Source: Microstegium vimineum (Eukaryota; Streptophyta; Magnoliopsida; Poales; Poaceae). Taken from it: a DNA stretch of 64,000 bases. Both the position numbers and the translations under genes were made by a program. Below, piece by piece: positions 33,701 to 42,748 of this stretch. Below the pieces are notes generated by a model that was not told the origin of the DNA, did not search any database, and saw nothing but the letters and a program-made list of their open reading frames with translations. The stretch's first letter is position 1, and each line of letters opens with the position of its first letter. The stretch is from assembly GCA_022036555.1 (NCBI GenBank), contig CM039129.1:32890051-32954050 (forward strand). The letters are read 5' to 3'.

Positions 33701-33867
33701 GGCCAAGAGCGAAAGGTATCGGTCCACAACCCTAAATCAAAATGTTCAGATCTGAAGGGAATGCGGTTGGTTTCTACATTAATTAGATTGATTGGGTCGG
33801 CATTCCCCATTGGACCTAGGCAGCAAAGATGTTCTTGGTCGGTAGGGATCACTATCTTGTTGCGCAT
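30796..33867 (-). pseudogene. Antisense spliced gene of element C: plant-mobile-domain-like protein with coiled-coil tail
   Basis: On -, opposite to gag-pol, between integrase and the 3' LTR. Exon 1 33867-32413; intron 32412-32341; exon 2 32340-32125; intron 32124-32045; exon 3 32044-31557; intron 31556-31486; exon 4 31485-30796. Every intron is GT…AG and 71-80 nt; the first two junctions fall between codons and exon 4 resumes in frame. Exon 1 (start MRNKIVIPTDQEHLC) resembles the plant mobile domain (PF10536; MAIN/MAIL1-type), with WKDWYLRIARSQRVYW, HMLTGLDV and GGPWWFINMWLSAHM. Exon 4 is a long coiled coil (LEQEIARLSAQREELLAELK). In-frame stops at 32686 (TAG) and in exon 2 (TAA), plus a break in exon 3, make it a pseudogene now. 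Domain assignment is by eye. Confidence 0.8.
31671..31709. repeat. Short GGTGTTG tandem repeat in antisense exon 3
   Basis: Five to six copies of a GGTGTT/GGTGCT hexamer. On - it would read as His/Gln repeats. Likely the source of the frame break in exon 3. Confidence 0.6.
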
Positions 33868-34272
33868 CTCCTAGATCCAGAAAACAGAGCGGAAAAAGGG
33901 GAGAAGGGACTGAGAAGCGATGTGGAAGAATAAAGCTGCAGTGTATACAACAGGAAAAGAAAAAAGATTACTGCGGAAGGTGTGAAGTTGATCGCCATTG
34001 AAGGAGTCTTGCGAAGGATCGTGCTTTTGGATGAAGAGGAACCGCCGGTGAATTGAGTGCCGGAGTGTTCTTCGGGGTCGCCTTTGAAATGTGGATGAAG
34101 ATATGAGCTTAGGGTAAAAAGGAAAGTGGATGGTAATCTTTATAGGCCTAGTCAAGGGGCATTTTTGAGTTTTCTTTTTACTGGACAGAGTTTTCGGGTG
34201 CGGTGATCAAGATGATGGCGCGTTTTGGAGGGAAAAGAGAAAATTTCGGCGCATAAGATATTTTATACTCCG
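33868..34272. other. Region between antisense gene and PPT of element C
   Basis: No sense coding frame. Serves as 5' leader and presumed promoter region of the antisense gene and as 3' UTR of the sense element. Contains the TATA-like box at 34138-34144. Confidence 0.6.
34138..34144 (-). promoter_or_regulatory. Candidate TATA box for the antisense gene of element C
   Basis: TATAAAG on -, in context CCTATAAAG, about 270 nt upstream of the start codon at 33867. Position and orientation fit a core promoter for the antisense gene. Not tested by any expression evidence. Confidence 0.45.
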
Positions 34273-34284
34273 AAATTGGGGGCA
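34273..34284 (+). promoter_or_regulatory. Polypurine tract of element C
   Basis: AAATTGGGGGCA, two bases before the TGTTGACG of the 3' LTR. Confidence 0.8.
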
Positions 34285-34286
34285 TG

Positions 34287-35119
34287 TGTTGACGTCGTTT
34301 TTTGTACAGGTCAATATTAAACCAAGTGTATTGATTGGTAAAGGGGTTCCTCATCGGCATCAAGGGGCTATCAGTTTCATTACTGATGGAAGCAGAAGAA
34401 TTTGCCGATGGCGGATGTGATAGAAGAAACGTCGAGGGAGAAACGGAAAGACATTTGTCGATGAGAAAATGTTGCCGATGAAAGTAGAAGAATATTGCCG
34501 ATAGGAGGGTATTGCTGATGGACAAAGGATGTGGCTGACGTCAGCAGAAAGCTGCCGATGGCAATAAGAGGAAGGTTGCAGATTGGAAAGAATCTGCCGA
34601 TTGAAAGTTTCATCGTAAAGGAAACGAATAAGGAAACTGGTGATTTTATACCAGTATTATTATCATTGTTTGAGTCCGGCTCTTGTACGAGTCATTTTTA
34701 TTTCCTTAAAAATAGGAGTTCTGTTTAGGTATGAGTCGTGTCTGTTTGCAACTCCTGTTACCGGAGTATAAATATGTACCCAGGGGCTATGTATCAAAGA
34801 GATATATACAATCAATCAAATATACCTATTATTTTTCATCTACTTTTCCAGCACTTACTTTTTCGCATTAGCTATAGTTTATCCACGAGTTCTTACGATC
34901 TCGACGGGCTGCATCTACAAGATCTCCGTCTACCTCGCGAGTTCCATTTTTTGAGCAATTTGAGCTTTGACATCCGGGCACATCGCTGTTGTCTCATTCA
35001 TCGTTGTTCTAGTTATCGTCCTTGTTGATTAATTATTCAAATCGACTGGCACACCTTTGGATATCGAGTTCGGGTATAAGCCCGAGGTGTTCGTAGATCA
35101 GACGCTTTTTGTGTCAATA
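34287..35119 (+). mobile_element. 3' LTR of element C
   Basis: 833 bp. TATA at 34767-34774. The terminal CAACA has become CAATA. Followed by TSD GATAT at 35120-35124. The differences from the 5' LTR cluster in the last 150 bp. Confidence 0.95.
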
Positions 35120-35124
35120 GATAT

Positions 35125-35648
35125 GCAACAACTTTATTCATAGGCTTGCTCCCCCTACTTGTGTGCTTTCATTTTCAAAAATATTTTTCTTTGTCATACT
35201 ACTTACTCTTACTAACTTCTCCCCCTTTGTCATCTATTATTATAAAAGATGTGCTCAAAGGTTTGATTATTGGAGAGAAGCTTTGTTGTGGTTCAATCTA
35301 GATTACTTGTTCCAAGCTATTTAACTCGGTTTAAACCATGGACAATCTTGTTCACACATCCTAGAATGGTTATCTTGCCCATGTTGAGCTAAACATTTGA
35401 AGGTCATGATCTAGATCAAACTCTAGGATTGCAAGCCCACAAATATGTCATATGCTACCACTAGATCAAATCAAGCATAGAAGCAATAGTGGTACCATAT
35501 AAGCATCAAAACATTTGATTTTCATGAATGAGCCTAATGAATTGATGTCTAGATGCACTAACAAGTCCTAATAAGGATGAATGAAATGTCAACCAACTTG
35601 TACCTTGCATAGCTCGAAGGAGAGGTATGTCATATATATGGGGGTGCA
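35125..35648 (-). other. 3' UTR of element H, proximal part
   Basis: Follows the RNase H stop at 35649 on -. Non-coding. Contains two PPT-like GGGGGAG tracts (CTCCCCCTAC about 35149; CTCCCCCTTTG about 35219). No env-like ORF seen. Confidence 0.7.
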
Positions 35649-38600
35649 TCAACACATATTTGAGAAGTCAAGAATGTTCAACTCATTTCTTAGCTTGCAA
35701 AACCTCTTCTCATTAAGTGGCTTGGTGAATATGTCGGCAAGTTGATCATCGGTGCCAACACTTGTGATTTTGATATCACCCTTGAGTTGATGGTCTATTA
35801 TAAAGTGGTGCCTCACATCAATGTGCTTGGTTCTTGAATGTTGAACCGGATTGTTGGTTAGCTTCACCGCACTTTCATTGTCACATAGCAATGGCACTTG
35901 CTTGAAATTGATCCCATAGTCATTCAAAGTTGCTTTCATCCAAAGCAATTGAGCACAACAACTACACGCACTTATGTATTCGGCTTCGGCGGTAGAGAGT
36001 GCAACACTATTTTGCTTCTTTGATGACCAAGATACAAGTGACATGCCTAGCATTTGACATGTGCCCGATGTGCTCTTTCTATCAATCTTGCATCCCGCAT
36101 AGTCGAAGTCCGAATATCCAATTAGCTCAAAGTTAGACCCCTTGGGATACCACAATCCAACATCTTGTGTATGCTTCAAGTACCTCAATATCCTCTTTGT
36201 AGCCTTCAAGTGACTTTCTCTTGGAGAGGCTTGGAATCTTGCACACATGCATACACTAAACATCACATCTGGTCTAGAAGCGGTCACATAGAGTAGGCTT
36301 CCAATCATAGACCGATACAACTTTTGATCCACCATATTTCCACTAGCATCACTATCCAAGTGTCCATTAGTGCCCATTGGAGTGCTAATGCCTTTTGAAT
36401 CTTCTAAGCCAAACTTCTTCATCATATCCTTGATGTACTTGCCTTGACTCACAAAGGTGCCATTCTTCAATTGCTTGATTTGAAGGCCAAGGAAGTAGCT
36501 AAGTTCACAAATCATTGACATTTCAAACTCATTTACCTTCATCTTGCCAAATTCTTCACAAAAATCTTGATTGGTTGAACCGAATATGATATCATCAACA
36601 TAGATTTGGAGCACAAATAGATCCTTGCCAAGCTTCTTGGTGAAGAGAGTAGTATCAACCTTCCCCATAATGAACCCTTTAGATGGAAGGAAGTCCCTCA
36701 ATATTTCATACCATGCTCTAGGTGCTTGCTTCAAGCCATATAAATCCTTCCTCAACTTGTACACATGGTTGGGCTTCTTGTCATCTTCAAATCCGGGAGG
36801 TTGCTCAACATATACTAGCTCATTGATGTATCCATTCAAGAAAGCACTCTTCACATCCATTTGGTATAGCTTGATGTTGTGTGAACATGCATAGGCCAAT
36901 AGAATTCTAATTGCCTCTAATCTTTCAACCGGTGCATAAGTTTCTCCAAAGTCAAGACCCTCAACTTGAGTGTATCCTTGAGCTACCAATCTTGCTTTGT
37001 TACTCACAACTATACCATCTTGATCTTGCTTGTTTCTAAATACCCATCTTGTGCCAATCACATTGTAGTTCTTGGGTCTTTCAACTAGTTCCCAAACTTG
37101 ATTCCAAGTGAAATTGTTGAGCTCTTCATGCATAACATTGACCCAATCAACATCTTGTAGGGCTTCATCAATCTTTGTTGGCTCTATGGATGATACAAAG
37201 GAGTAGTGCTCACAAAAGGATGCCAATCTTGATCTTGTTTGAACACCACTTGTAATGTCACCAATTATTTGATCAATGGGGTGATCTCTTGCAATGTTGG
37301 TCGGTTGGAGGATAGGGACTTTATTGCTTGAGTTTGGTTGAGATGAACTAGCAACTTGTTGATCTTGCACTTGAGAGCTACTAGCTTGCATTTGAGGTGA
37401 GTTGAGCACTTTATCTTTGTCATCTTCAATGTCTATCACTTGCCTAGGCTGAATATCACCAATATCCATGCTCTTCATATCATTTGCCAATTGAGGACCA
37501 CTCACATCTTCTAGATTCTCATTCTCAACTTGTGAGCCATTGGTTTTATCAAACTCAACATCATGAACCTCCTCAAGTATACCACTAGCCGAATTCCACA
37601 CTCTATAGGCTTTGCTTGTGGTTGAGTACCCAAGTAAGAACCCTTCATCACATTTCTTGTCAAACTTTCCAAGTCTTACGCCTTTCTTCAAGATGTAGCA
37701 TTTGCACCCAAAGACTCTAAAGTATGCAATGTTGGGCTTTCTTCCATTCAATAGCTCATATGGAGTCTTCTCCATCAATGGATGACAATACAACCGATTG
37801 CTAGAGTAGCAAGCGGTGTTGATAGCTTCGACCCAAAATGATTGACTCACATTGTACTCACTAAGCATAGATCTTGCCTTATCAATCAATGTTCTATTCT
37901 TCCTCTCAACAAGGCCATTTGATTGTGGAGTGTACTTGGCCGAGAGTTGATGTTTGATTCCAAGCTCATCACATAGTTCTTCAACTCTTGTGTTCTTGAA
38001 TGGACTTCCATTGTCACTTCTCACTTTCTTGATGGTTGTTTCAGACTCATTGTGACATCTCTTGACAAAAGACTTGAATGTGGCAAATGTATCACTTTTG
38101 TCATTGAGAAAGAATACCCAAGTATATCTTGTAAGATCATCCACTATGACAAATCCATACTTGTTGCCTCCAATACTAGTGTATGTTGTTGGTCCAAATA
38201 GATCCATGTGCAACAACTCAAATGCTCTAATAGTGCTCATCATGCCCTTCTTTGGATGGGTGTTACCAACTTGTTTGCCGGCTTGACAAGATCTAAAAAG
38301 TTTGTCCTTCTCAAACACAACATCCTTCAAGCCTCTTACTAAGTCATGTTTGATCAATCTATTCAATTGTTTCATCCCAACATGACCAAGCCTTCTATGC
38401 CATAACCAACCCATACTTGATTTGGTGAGCAAGCAAGTTGACAATTGAGCTTCACTAGCATTTAAATCAACTAGGTAGAGGTTCTCATATCTAAATCCTT
38501 TGAATATCAAGTTTGAACCAACTACACTAATGATCTCTACATCATCCACCCCAAATATGCATTTGAATCCAAGATCACACAATTGAGCTACCGATAGCAA

Positions 38601-38801
38601 ATTGAAGTTCAAGCTCTCAACTAACAAGACATTGGATATGCTCAAGTCATTGGATATTGCAATCTTACCAAGACCCTTGACCTTGCCCTTGCCATTATCA
38701 CCAAATGTAATACTATCAATGCCATCATTGGTGTTGGAGTTGATTGATTTGAACATTCTAGAATCCCCGGTCATGTGTTGAGTGCACCCACTATCAAGCA
38801 C
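35649..38801 (-). CDS. pol: Pol polyprotein of element H: protease, integrase, RT, RNase H (copia order)
   Basis: 1050 codons open without a stop. Protease active site LDSGCTQHMTG at residues 2-12. Integrase has a zinc region with HRRLGH and SCQAGK; the usual first Cys of the CxxC pair reads Arg. The core has HMDLFGP, RSDNGSPF and NGLVERKN (D-D-E). RT starts near residue 555 (WNQVWELVERP) with QMDVKSAFLNG and catalytic YVDDIIFGS. RNase H has YSDFDYAGC, STAEAEYISA, LLCDNESAV and HIDVRHHF, ending LADIFTKPL. Same frame as Gag upstream; a TAA and a TAG near 38830-38850 separate them now. Well preserved compared with its neighbours. Confidence 0.95.
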   Translation of the reverse strand: MLDSGCTQHMTGDSRMFKSINSNTNDGIDSITFGDNGKGKVKGLGKIAISNDLSISNVLLVESLNFNLLSVAQLCDLGFKCIFGVDDVEIISVVGSNLIFKGFRYENLYLVDLNASEAQLSTCLLTKSSMGWLWHRRLGHVGMKQLNRLIKHDLVRGLKDVVFEKDKLFRSCQAGKQVGNTHPKKGMMSTIRAFELLHMDLFGPTTYTSIGGNKYGFVIVDDLTRYTWVFFLNDKSDTFATFKSFVKRCHNESETTIKKVRSDNGSPFKNTRVEELCDELGIKHQLSAKYTPQSNGLVERKNRTLIDKARSMLSEYNVSQSFWVEAINTACYSSNRLYCHPLMEKTPYELLNGRKPNIAYFRVFGCKCYILKKGVRLGKFDKKCDEGFLLGYSTTSKAYRVWNSASGILEEVHDVEFDKTNGSQVENENLEDVSGPQLANDMKSMDIGDIQPRQVIDIEDDKDKVLNSPQMQASSSQVQDQQVASSSQPNSSNKVPILQPTNIARDHPIDQIIGDITSGVQTRSRLASFCEHYSFVSSIEPTKIDEALQDVDWVNVMHEELNNFTWNQVWELVERPKNYNVIGTRWVFRNKQDQDGIVVSNKARLVAQGYTQVEGLDFGETYAPVERLEAIRILLAYACSHNIKLYQMDVKSAFLNGYINELVYVEQPPGFEDDKKPNHVYKLRKDLYGLKQAPRAWYEILRDFLPSKGFIMGKVDTTLFTKKLGKDLFVLQIYVDDIIFGSTNQDFCEEFGKMKVNEFEMSMICELSYFLGLQIKQLKNGTFVSQGKYIKDMMKKFGLEDSKGISTPMGTNGHLDSDASGNMVDQKLYRSMIGSLLYVTASRPDVMFSVCMCARFQASPRESHLKATKRILRYLKHTQDVGLWYPKGSNFELIGYSDFDYAGCKIDRKSTSGTCQMLGMSLVSWSSKKQNSVALSTAEAEYISACSCCAQLLWMKATLNDYGINFKQVPLLCDNESAVKLTNNPVQHSRTKHIDVRHHFIIDHQLKGDIKITSVGTDDQLADIFTKPLNEKRFCKLRNELNILDFSNMC

Positions 38802-38845
38802 CCAATGCCTTCCTCCGGCTTTGTAATTGACCTACAAAACAAATT

Positions 38846-39173
38846 AGTTTCTTTTAGGTACCCATACTTGTTTGGGTCCTCCAAAGTTAGTGACCAAGGA
38901 TTTTGGCACCCAAATAGCCTTCTTCTTTGGGCCAACAATGGATGTGCCAACATACTTAGCCATGATACCTTTAGCACTTTTGGTAAGCATATAACATGAA
39001 TCAAAGTGCATAGAGGTAGCTTTAGCAAACTTGGTTTGGCTCATGTTAAGTTTGCAATATTGGTCTACATGCCCTACTTGCTTGCATTTTGTGCAAAACC
39101 GGCCATTGCTCCTCACAAATCTATGCTTAGGAGTTACAAAGGCCGACTTGCCCTTCTTGGGGGTATAGCCCAA
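38846..39173 (-). pseudogene. gag: Second zinc-knuckle segment between Gag and protease of element H
   Basis: Same frame as Gag, after the TAG at 39177. Contains FCTKCKQVGHVDQYCKLN, a CX2CX4HX4C zinc knuckle. Sireviruses often have two zinc knuckles, and Gag here also has one near residue 300. Ends in KQVWVPKRN and a TAA before the protease. Confidence 0.8.
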
Positions 39174-39176
39174 TCC

Positions 39177-40862
39177 CTATTTGTAATGAGAGAATATTTG
39201 GCTACCCAAGAACTTTAGCAAGTGGGCATCTCCACCATATGCCTTACCCAAAGCATGAGTGAGTTCATTAACATCATTTTTCAATTTTTCATTTTCAATC
39301 ACTAGTATAGCATCATCCTTTGAGCTATCACTAGTAGATGTGCAAGTGGAGGTGCTACATTGTGTTTCGGTTGGGGCAACAATAATAGGAGTGAAAAATG
39401 ATTCATCTAGAATATCACAAGTTACTCCAATGTTACATGATGCAACAACCTTATCCTCGTTTTGATCAAGGAGAGAGGAGTGAGCTTTTTCAAGCTTGTC
39501 ATGGGCTTCCATTAGCCTCTCATGAGAGCCATTGAGCTCATCAAAGGATTGTTCAAGAGCTTTAAGCTTATTGTTCAACTCTTTGCACTCCTTTCTCTTC
39601 TTCTCAAAACAATCATAAGTTTGCTTCATCATATCAACTAGTTCCTCCTTGGAGTACTCCTCCTCATCATCACTACTATCATCATCACTATCACTATCAT
39701 CATGAGATTGTACCTTAGTTGGCTTAGCCATGAAGCATGATGGAGTGTCGAAGATGGATGGCTTATGGTTGATAGCAATGCTTGCCAAAGCCTTCTTCTT
39801 GGCCTTCTTCCTCTCATCATCACTAGAATCATCATCGGAAGAGTCACTATCATCCCAAGTTACTACATAGGATTCACCCTTCTTCTTCTTGGTGAAGGAT
39901 AGCTTCTTCTCCTTCTTGTCATGCTTTCTCTTCTTCTCATCATCATCACTATGATTGGGACAATCCGCAATCATGTGACCGGTGCTCTTGCACTTGTAGC
40001 ATCTCTTCTCATATTCTTTGCCCTTGAAGTTATCTCTTCTCTTTCTAGCACCATAGCCCTTATTCTTCATGAACTTGCCAAACTTGCGCACAAAGAGGGC
40101 CATCATCTGATCATCATCATCACTAGCTTCTTCTTCATCACTTGACTCTTGCTTCTTTGCTTTTCCCTTGCTCTTGGATGAAGAAGCCTTGAATGCTAAG
40201 CTCTTCTTTTGTTTCTTTTCTTCCTTGACCTCTTCTTCTTCTTCACTTTCCTCATTGTATTGCGCTTCGGTCATGATCTCACCAAGTACTTCATTGGGAG
40301 TTATCTTGTCCAAACCATATCTTCTAATTATTTGCCTCAAAGTTTTGTATTTCTTGGGCAAACAACCAAGAAAGTGGTTTGAGAAGTCTTCATCTTTGAC
40401 CTTCTCACCCAAGCTCTTGAGATCATTGATGATCACTTGGAGCCTATGGAACATCTCTGGGATGGACTCATCATCCTTCATCTTGAAGTGATATAGCTTG
40501 TCCTTGAGCATGTATAGCTTGGCATTCTTTACTGTTGAAGTGCCCTCATAAGTATCTTCTAATCTCTTCCACACTTCACTTGCTTTCTCAAGATCTTTGA
40601 TTTGTTCAAACACCTTGGAATCAATGCCATTGTAGATGACATTGAGTTCCATGGTATTGCATTGCCGGTTCTCTTGCTCTCTAGGTGTGGGAGCGGCTTC
40701 ATCAAGAATGACAAAGTCATGTTCGGTCACACTCCACACCTTCTCATGTATTGAGAATAGATGCACGTTCATCTTCCTCTTCCAATAATCAAATGAGGTG
40801 CCATCAAACATTGGCGGTTTGCTCCCCACATGGTTGAATGATATTTGAGCCATCACTAACAC
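39177..40862 (-). CDS. gag: Gag of element H (Sirevirus type)
   Basis: 561 codons. It starts near MAQISFNHVGSKPPMFDGTSF; the third codon of the open frame may be the real start. Copia-type Gag core: YWKRKMNVHLFSIH, EVWKRLEDTYEG, MFHRLQVIINDLKSLG, FLGCLPKKYKTL. Zinc knuckle CYKCKSTGHMIADCP near residue 300. Highly charged acidic/Ser repeats (SDSSDDDSSDDE) and a coiled-coil stretch (residues about 420-480, KECKELNNKLKALEQSFDE) follow, typical of the long Sirevirus Gag. Ends at TAG where CAG (Gln) is likely original, because the frame continues into a second knuckle. Confidence 0.93.
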   Translation of the reverse strand: MLVMAQISFNHVGSKPPMFDGTSFDYWKRKMNVHLFSIHEKVWSVTEHDFVILDEAAPTPREQENRQCNTMELNVIYNGIDSKVFEQIKDLEKASEVWKRLEDTYEGTSTVKNAKLYMLKDKLYHFKMKDDESIPEMFHRLQVIINDLKSLGEKVKDEDFSNHFLGCLPKKYKTLRQIIRRYGLDKITPNEVLGEIMTEAQYNEESEEEEEVKEEKKQKKSLAFKASSSKSKGKAKKQESSDEEEASDDDDQMMALFVRKFGKFMKNKGYGARKRRDNFKGKEYEKRCYKCKSTGHMIADCPNHSDDDEKKRKHDKKEKKLSFTKKKKGESYVVTWDDSDSSDDDSSDDERKKAKKKALASIAINHKPSIFDTPSCFMAKPTKVQSHDDSDSDDDSSDDEEEYSKEELVDMMKQTYDCFEKKRKECKELNNKLKALEQSFDELNGSHERLMEAHDKLEKAHSSLLDQNEDKVVASCNIGVTCDILDESFFTPIIVAPTETQCSTSTCTSTSDSSKDDAILVIENEKLKNDVNELTHALGKAYGGDAHLLKFLGSQIFSHYK

Positions 40863-40899
40863 CGAAGGTTGTTAAGCCTTGATAATAGCGGTGACCACG

Positions 40900-40911
40900 G
40901 CTCTGATACCA
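40900..40911 (-). promoter_or_regulatory. Primer-binding site of element H, initiator tRNA-Met type
   Basis: TGGTATCAGAGC on -, two bases inside the LTR. This is the standard plant copia PBS complementary to initiator tRNA-Met. Confidence 0.92.
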
Positions 40912-40913
40912 CT

Positions 40914-42748
40914 TGAAAGGTCCTAGATGGCTAGAGTGGGGGTGAATAGCCTAATAAAAAATATACAAGTCACTAGAGCAAATGGTTAGATAACACTTAA
41001 GCGAAGCTTTTTGCTCTAGCTCTACTTGGGGTGCAAAGCCACCTATCCAATGAAATTCTAGTTAGCTAAGTGCTTGTCAATCAATAGCAAGAACCTAAAG
41101 CACTTAGCACAAGCTAGCAAGAACAACTACTAAAGAAGCTAACTAGCAAGCTAACTAGAAATGAAATGGAAGAAGTAAATATAAGAGAGGAGGTGATTGT
41201 TATAACGATGCCTTGTGATGTATGGATGTCAATAGGATGAACCAATCACAATGAATACCAATAAGTAGCCGGGAGACAAGATGAACACAATGATTTTTCT
41301 CCCGAGGTTCACTTGGTTGCCACCAAGCTAGTCCTCGTTGTGTCGACTACTCAAGTGGTGATTCAGTGGCTAATAGGCAATGACAAGCCTAGCCCACTAA
41401 CTCGAGCGCCACAAGAATCCACCTAAATGAGAGTAACTCAATGACACGAGCAATCCACTAGAGTTACCCTTTGGCTCTCCACAGAGGTGGGTACAAGCCC
41501 TCTCACAATCACCGAAGTCGGCCACAAACAATCACCAATTGCACCGAAGCTTCTCCACAATCGCCAAGCCGTCTAGGTGTTGGCAAACACCAAGAATAAC
41601 AAGAAACCACGTGGCGATGACGATGACCAAGTGCCACTAAGATGCAATGCAATAATCAAAGCACTTGGATCACTCAAACTCTCACAAGTATGCAACAAGA
41701 GTAAAGAGAGTGAGTTGGGGGCTATCTCAAGCAAGCACAAGTATGTCAAATGAATGGGAGGTGCAAGAGAGAGCCCTAGGAGCCGGCCAAAACATATTTA
41801 TAGTCATCCACCAAAGACTAGCCATTTTGCTCCTCTTTCTCAGCTGTCTGCGTTGGTCCGGACGCAGTCTGCATGGGGGGTCCGGACCATCGCGTCTGCG
41901 TCCGGACCCTCTGCCGATTTGAATCTGCCCGTTGGCGCCCTTCTCTGTGCCTGCTGCGTGACTCCGGACACAGGGAACAATAGAGTCCGGACCCACATTT
42001 TCTTGCGTCCAGACTCAGTCCAAAGAGGGTCCAGAGAGCTCCTCAGCTCCGGACCCGCGTCTGGTCTCTTGTGTCCGGACTGCGTTCAACATCCGGATAA
42101 ATATAACAGAGGAGTCCAGAGAGCGCCGAGCTTCGGACCCGCGACCGGAGTCAGCGTCTAGACCCTCTTTAGCATCCGAACCTCTTGTCCAGAGAGGCCG
42201 AGGTAGGGTATGCCTCCGGTCGCATGTCCATTGGTCCGGACCGCACTTATCTTGCGTCCGGAGCTCCTCTGAGTTCCACACCGAGCCTCTGCCTCTACTC
42301 CAAGTCTTCAAGTGCTAACACCATGTCTTCCAACCACTTAAGCTCTGTGTTAGCCTTTTACAATATATTATCTTGGATTTAGTTTAGATCTTTGTGTCAC
42401 TTAGGTTCATTTTAGATATGCAATGCAAATGACCTAGTGGCACATGATAACCGCAATCGAAACGAGTTTTCCCTTCTTAATAGTACGACTATCTATCCTA
42501 AATGTGATCACACTCTCTATAGTGTCTTGATCACTAAACCAAAAATGGCCCTATAGATATACCTTTGCCTTGAACCCATTTTTGTTTTTCTCTTTCTTCT
42601 TTTCCTTAGTCCATGGAGCACTTGATTCACCATGATCATCCATCTAGCTCCATGTACCAAGGTGAACCATCCTATCTTGATCATACACTTAGTTTAAGGG
42701 TTAGTCCATAGGTTTCATCAATTACTCAAAACCAAACAAGGTCTTTCA
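40914..42748 (-). mobile_element. 5' LTR of element H
   Basis: 1835 bp. TATA-like CTATAAATA on - at 41795-41803. TCCGGA cluster at about 41860-42270. Starts TGAAAGACC and ends GGACCTTTCA on -. TSD CCTGG at 42749-42753. Confidence 0.94.

Larger units (their letters stand above)
19207..35119 (+). mobile_element. Element C: Tat-type Ty3/gypsy retrotransposon with an antisense gene
   Basis: LTRs 19207-20037 and 34287-35119 (about 33 differences in 831 bp by eye, about 4%). Perfect TSD GATAT at 19202-19206 and 35120-35124. On + the order is PBS, gag, PR, RT, RNH, aRNH, IN; then a multi-exon gene on -; then PPT and LTR. The second RNase H places it in the Tat lineage. It is inserted in the 3' UTR of element H and interrupted by a solo LTR at 21008-24642. 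Many stops and frameshifts make it inactive as a sense element. Confidence 0.95.
16919..42748 (-). mobile_element. Element H: full-length Sirevirus-type Ty1/copia retrotransposon
   Basis: LTRs 16919-18771 and 40914-42748, both TGAAAG…CTTTCA, with a perfect 5-bp TSD CCTGG (16914-16918 and 42749-42753). On - the order is LTR, PBS (initiator Met type), gag, PR, IN, RT, RNH, 3' UTR, PPT, LTR. PR-IN-RT-RNH is the copia order. The long acidic, coiled-coil-rich Gag, several PPT-like tracts and TCCGGA palindromes in the LTR are Sirevirus features. Minus the nested element C it is about 9.9 kb. It is inserted in the gag of element B. Three in-frame stops break the polyprotein. Confidence 0.95.
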
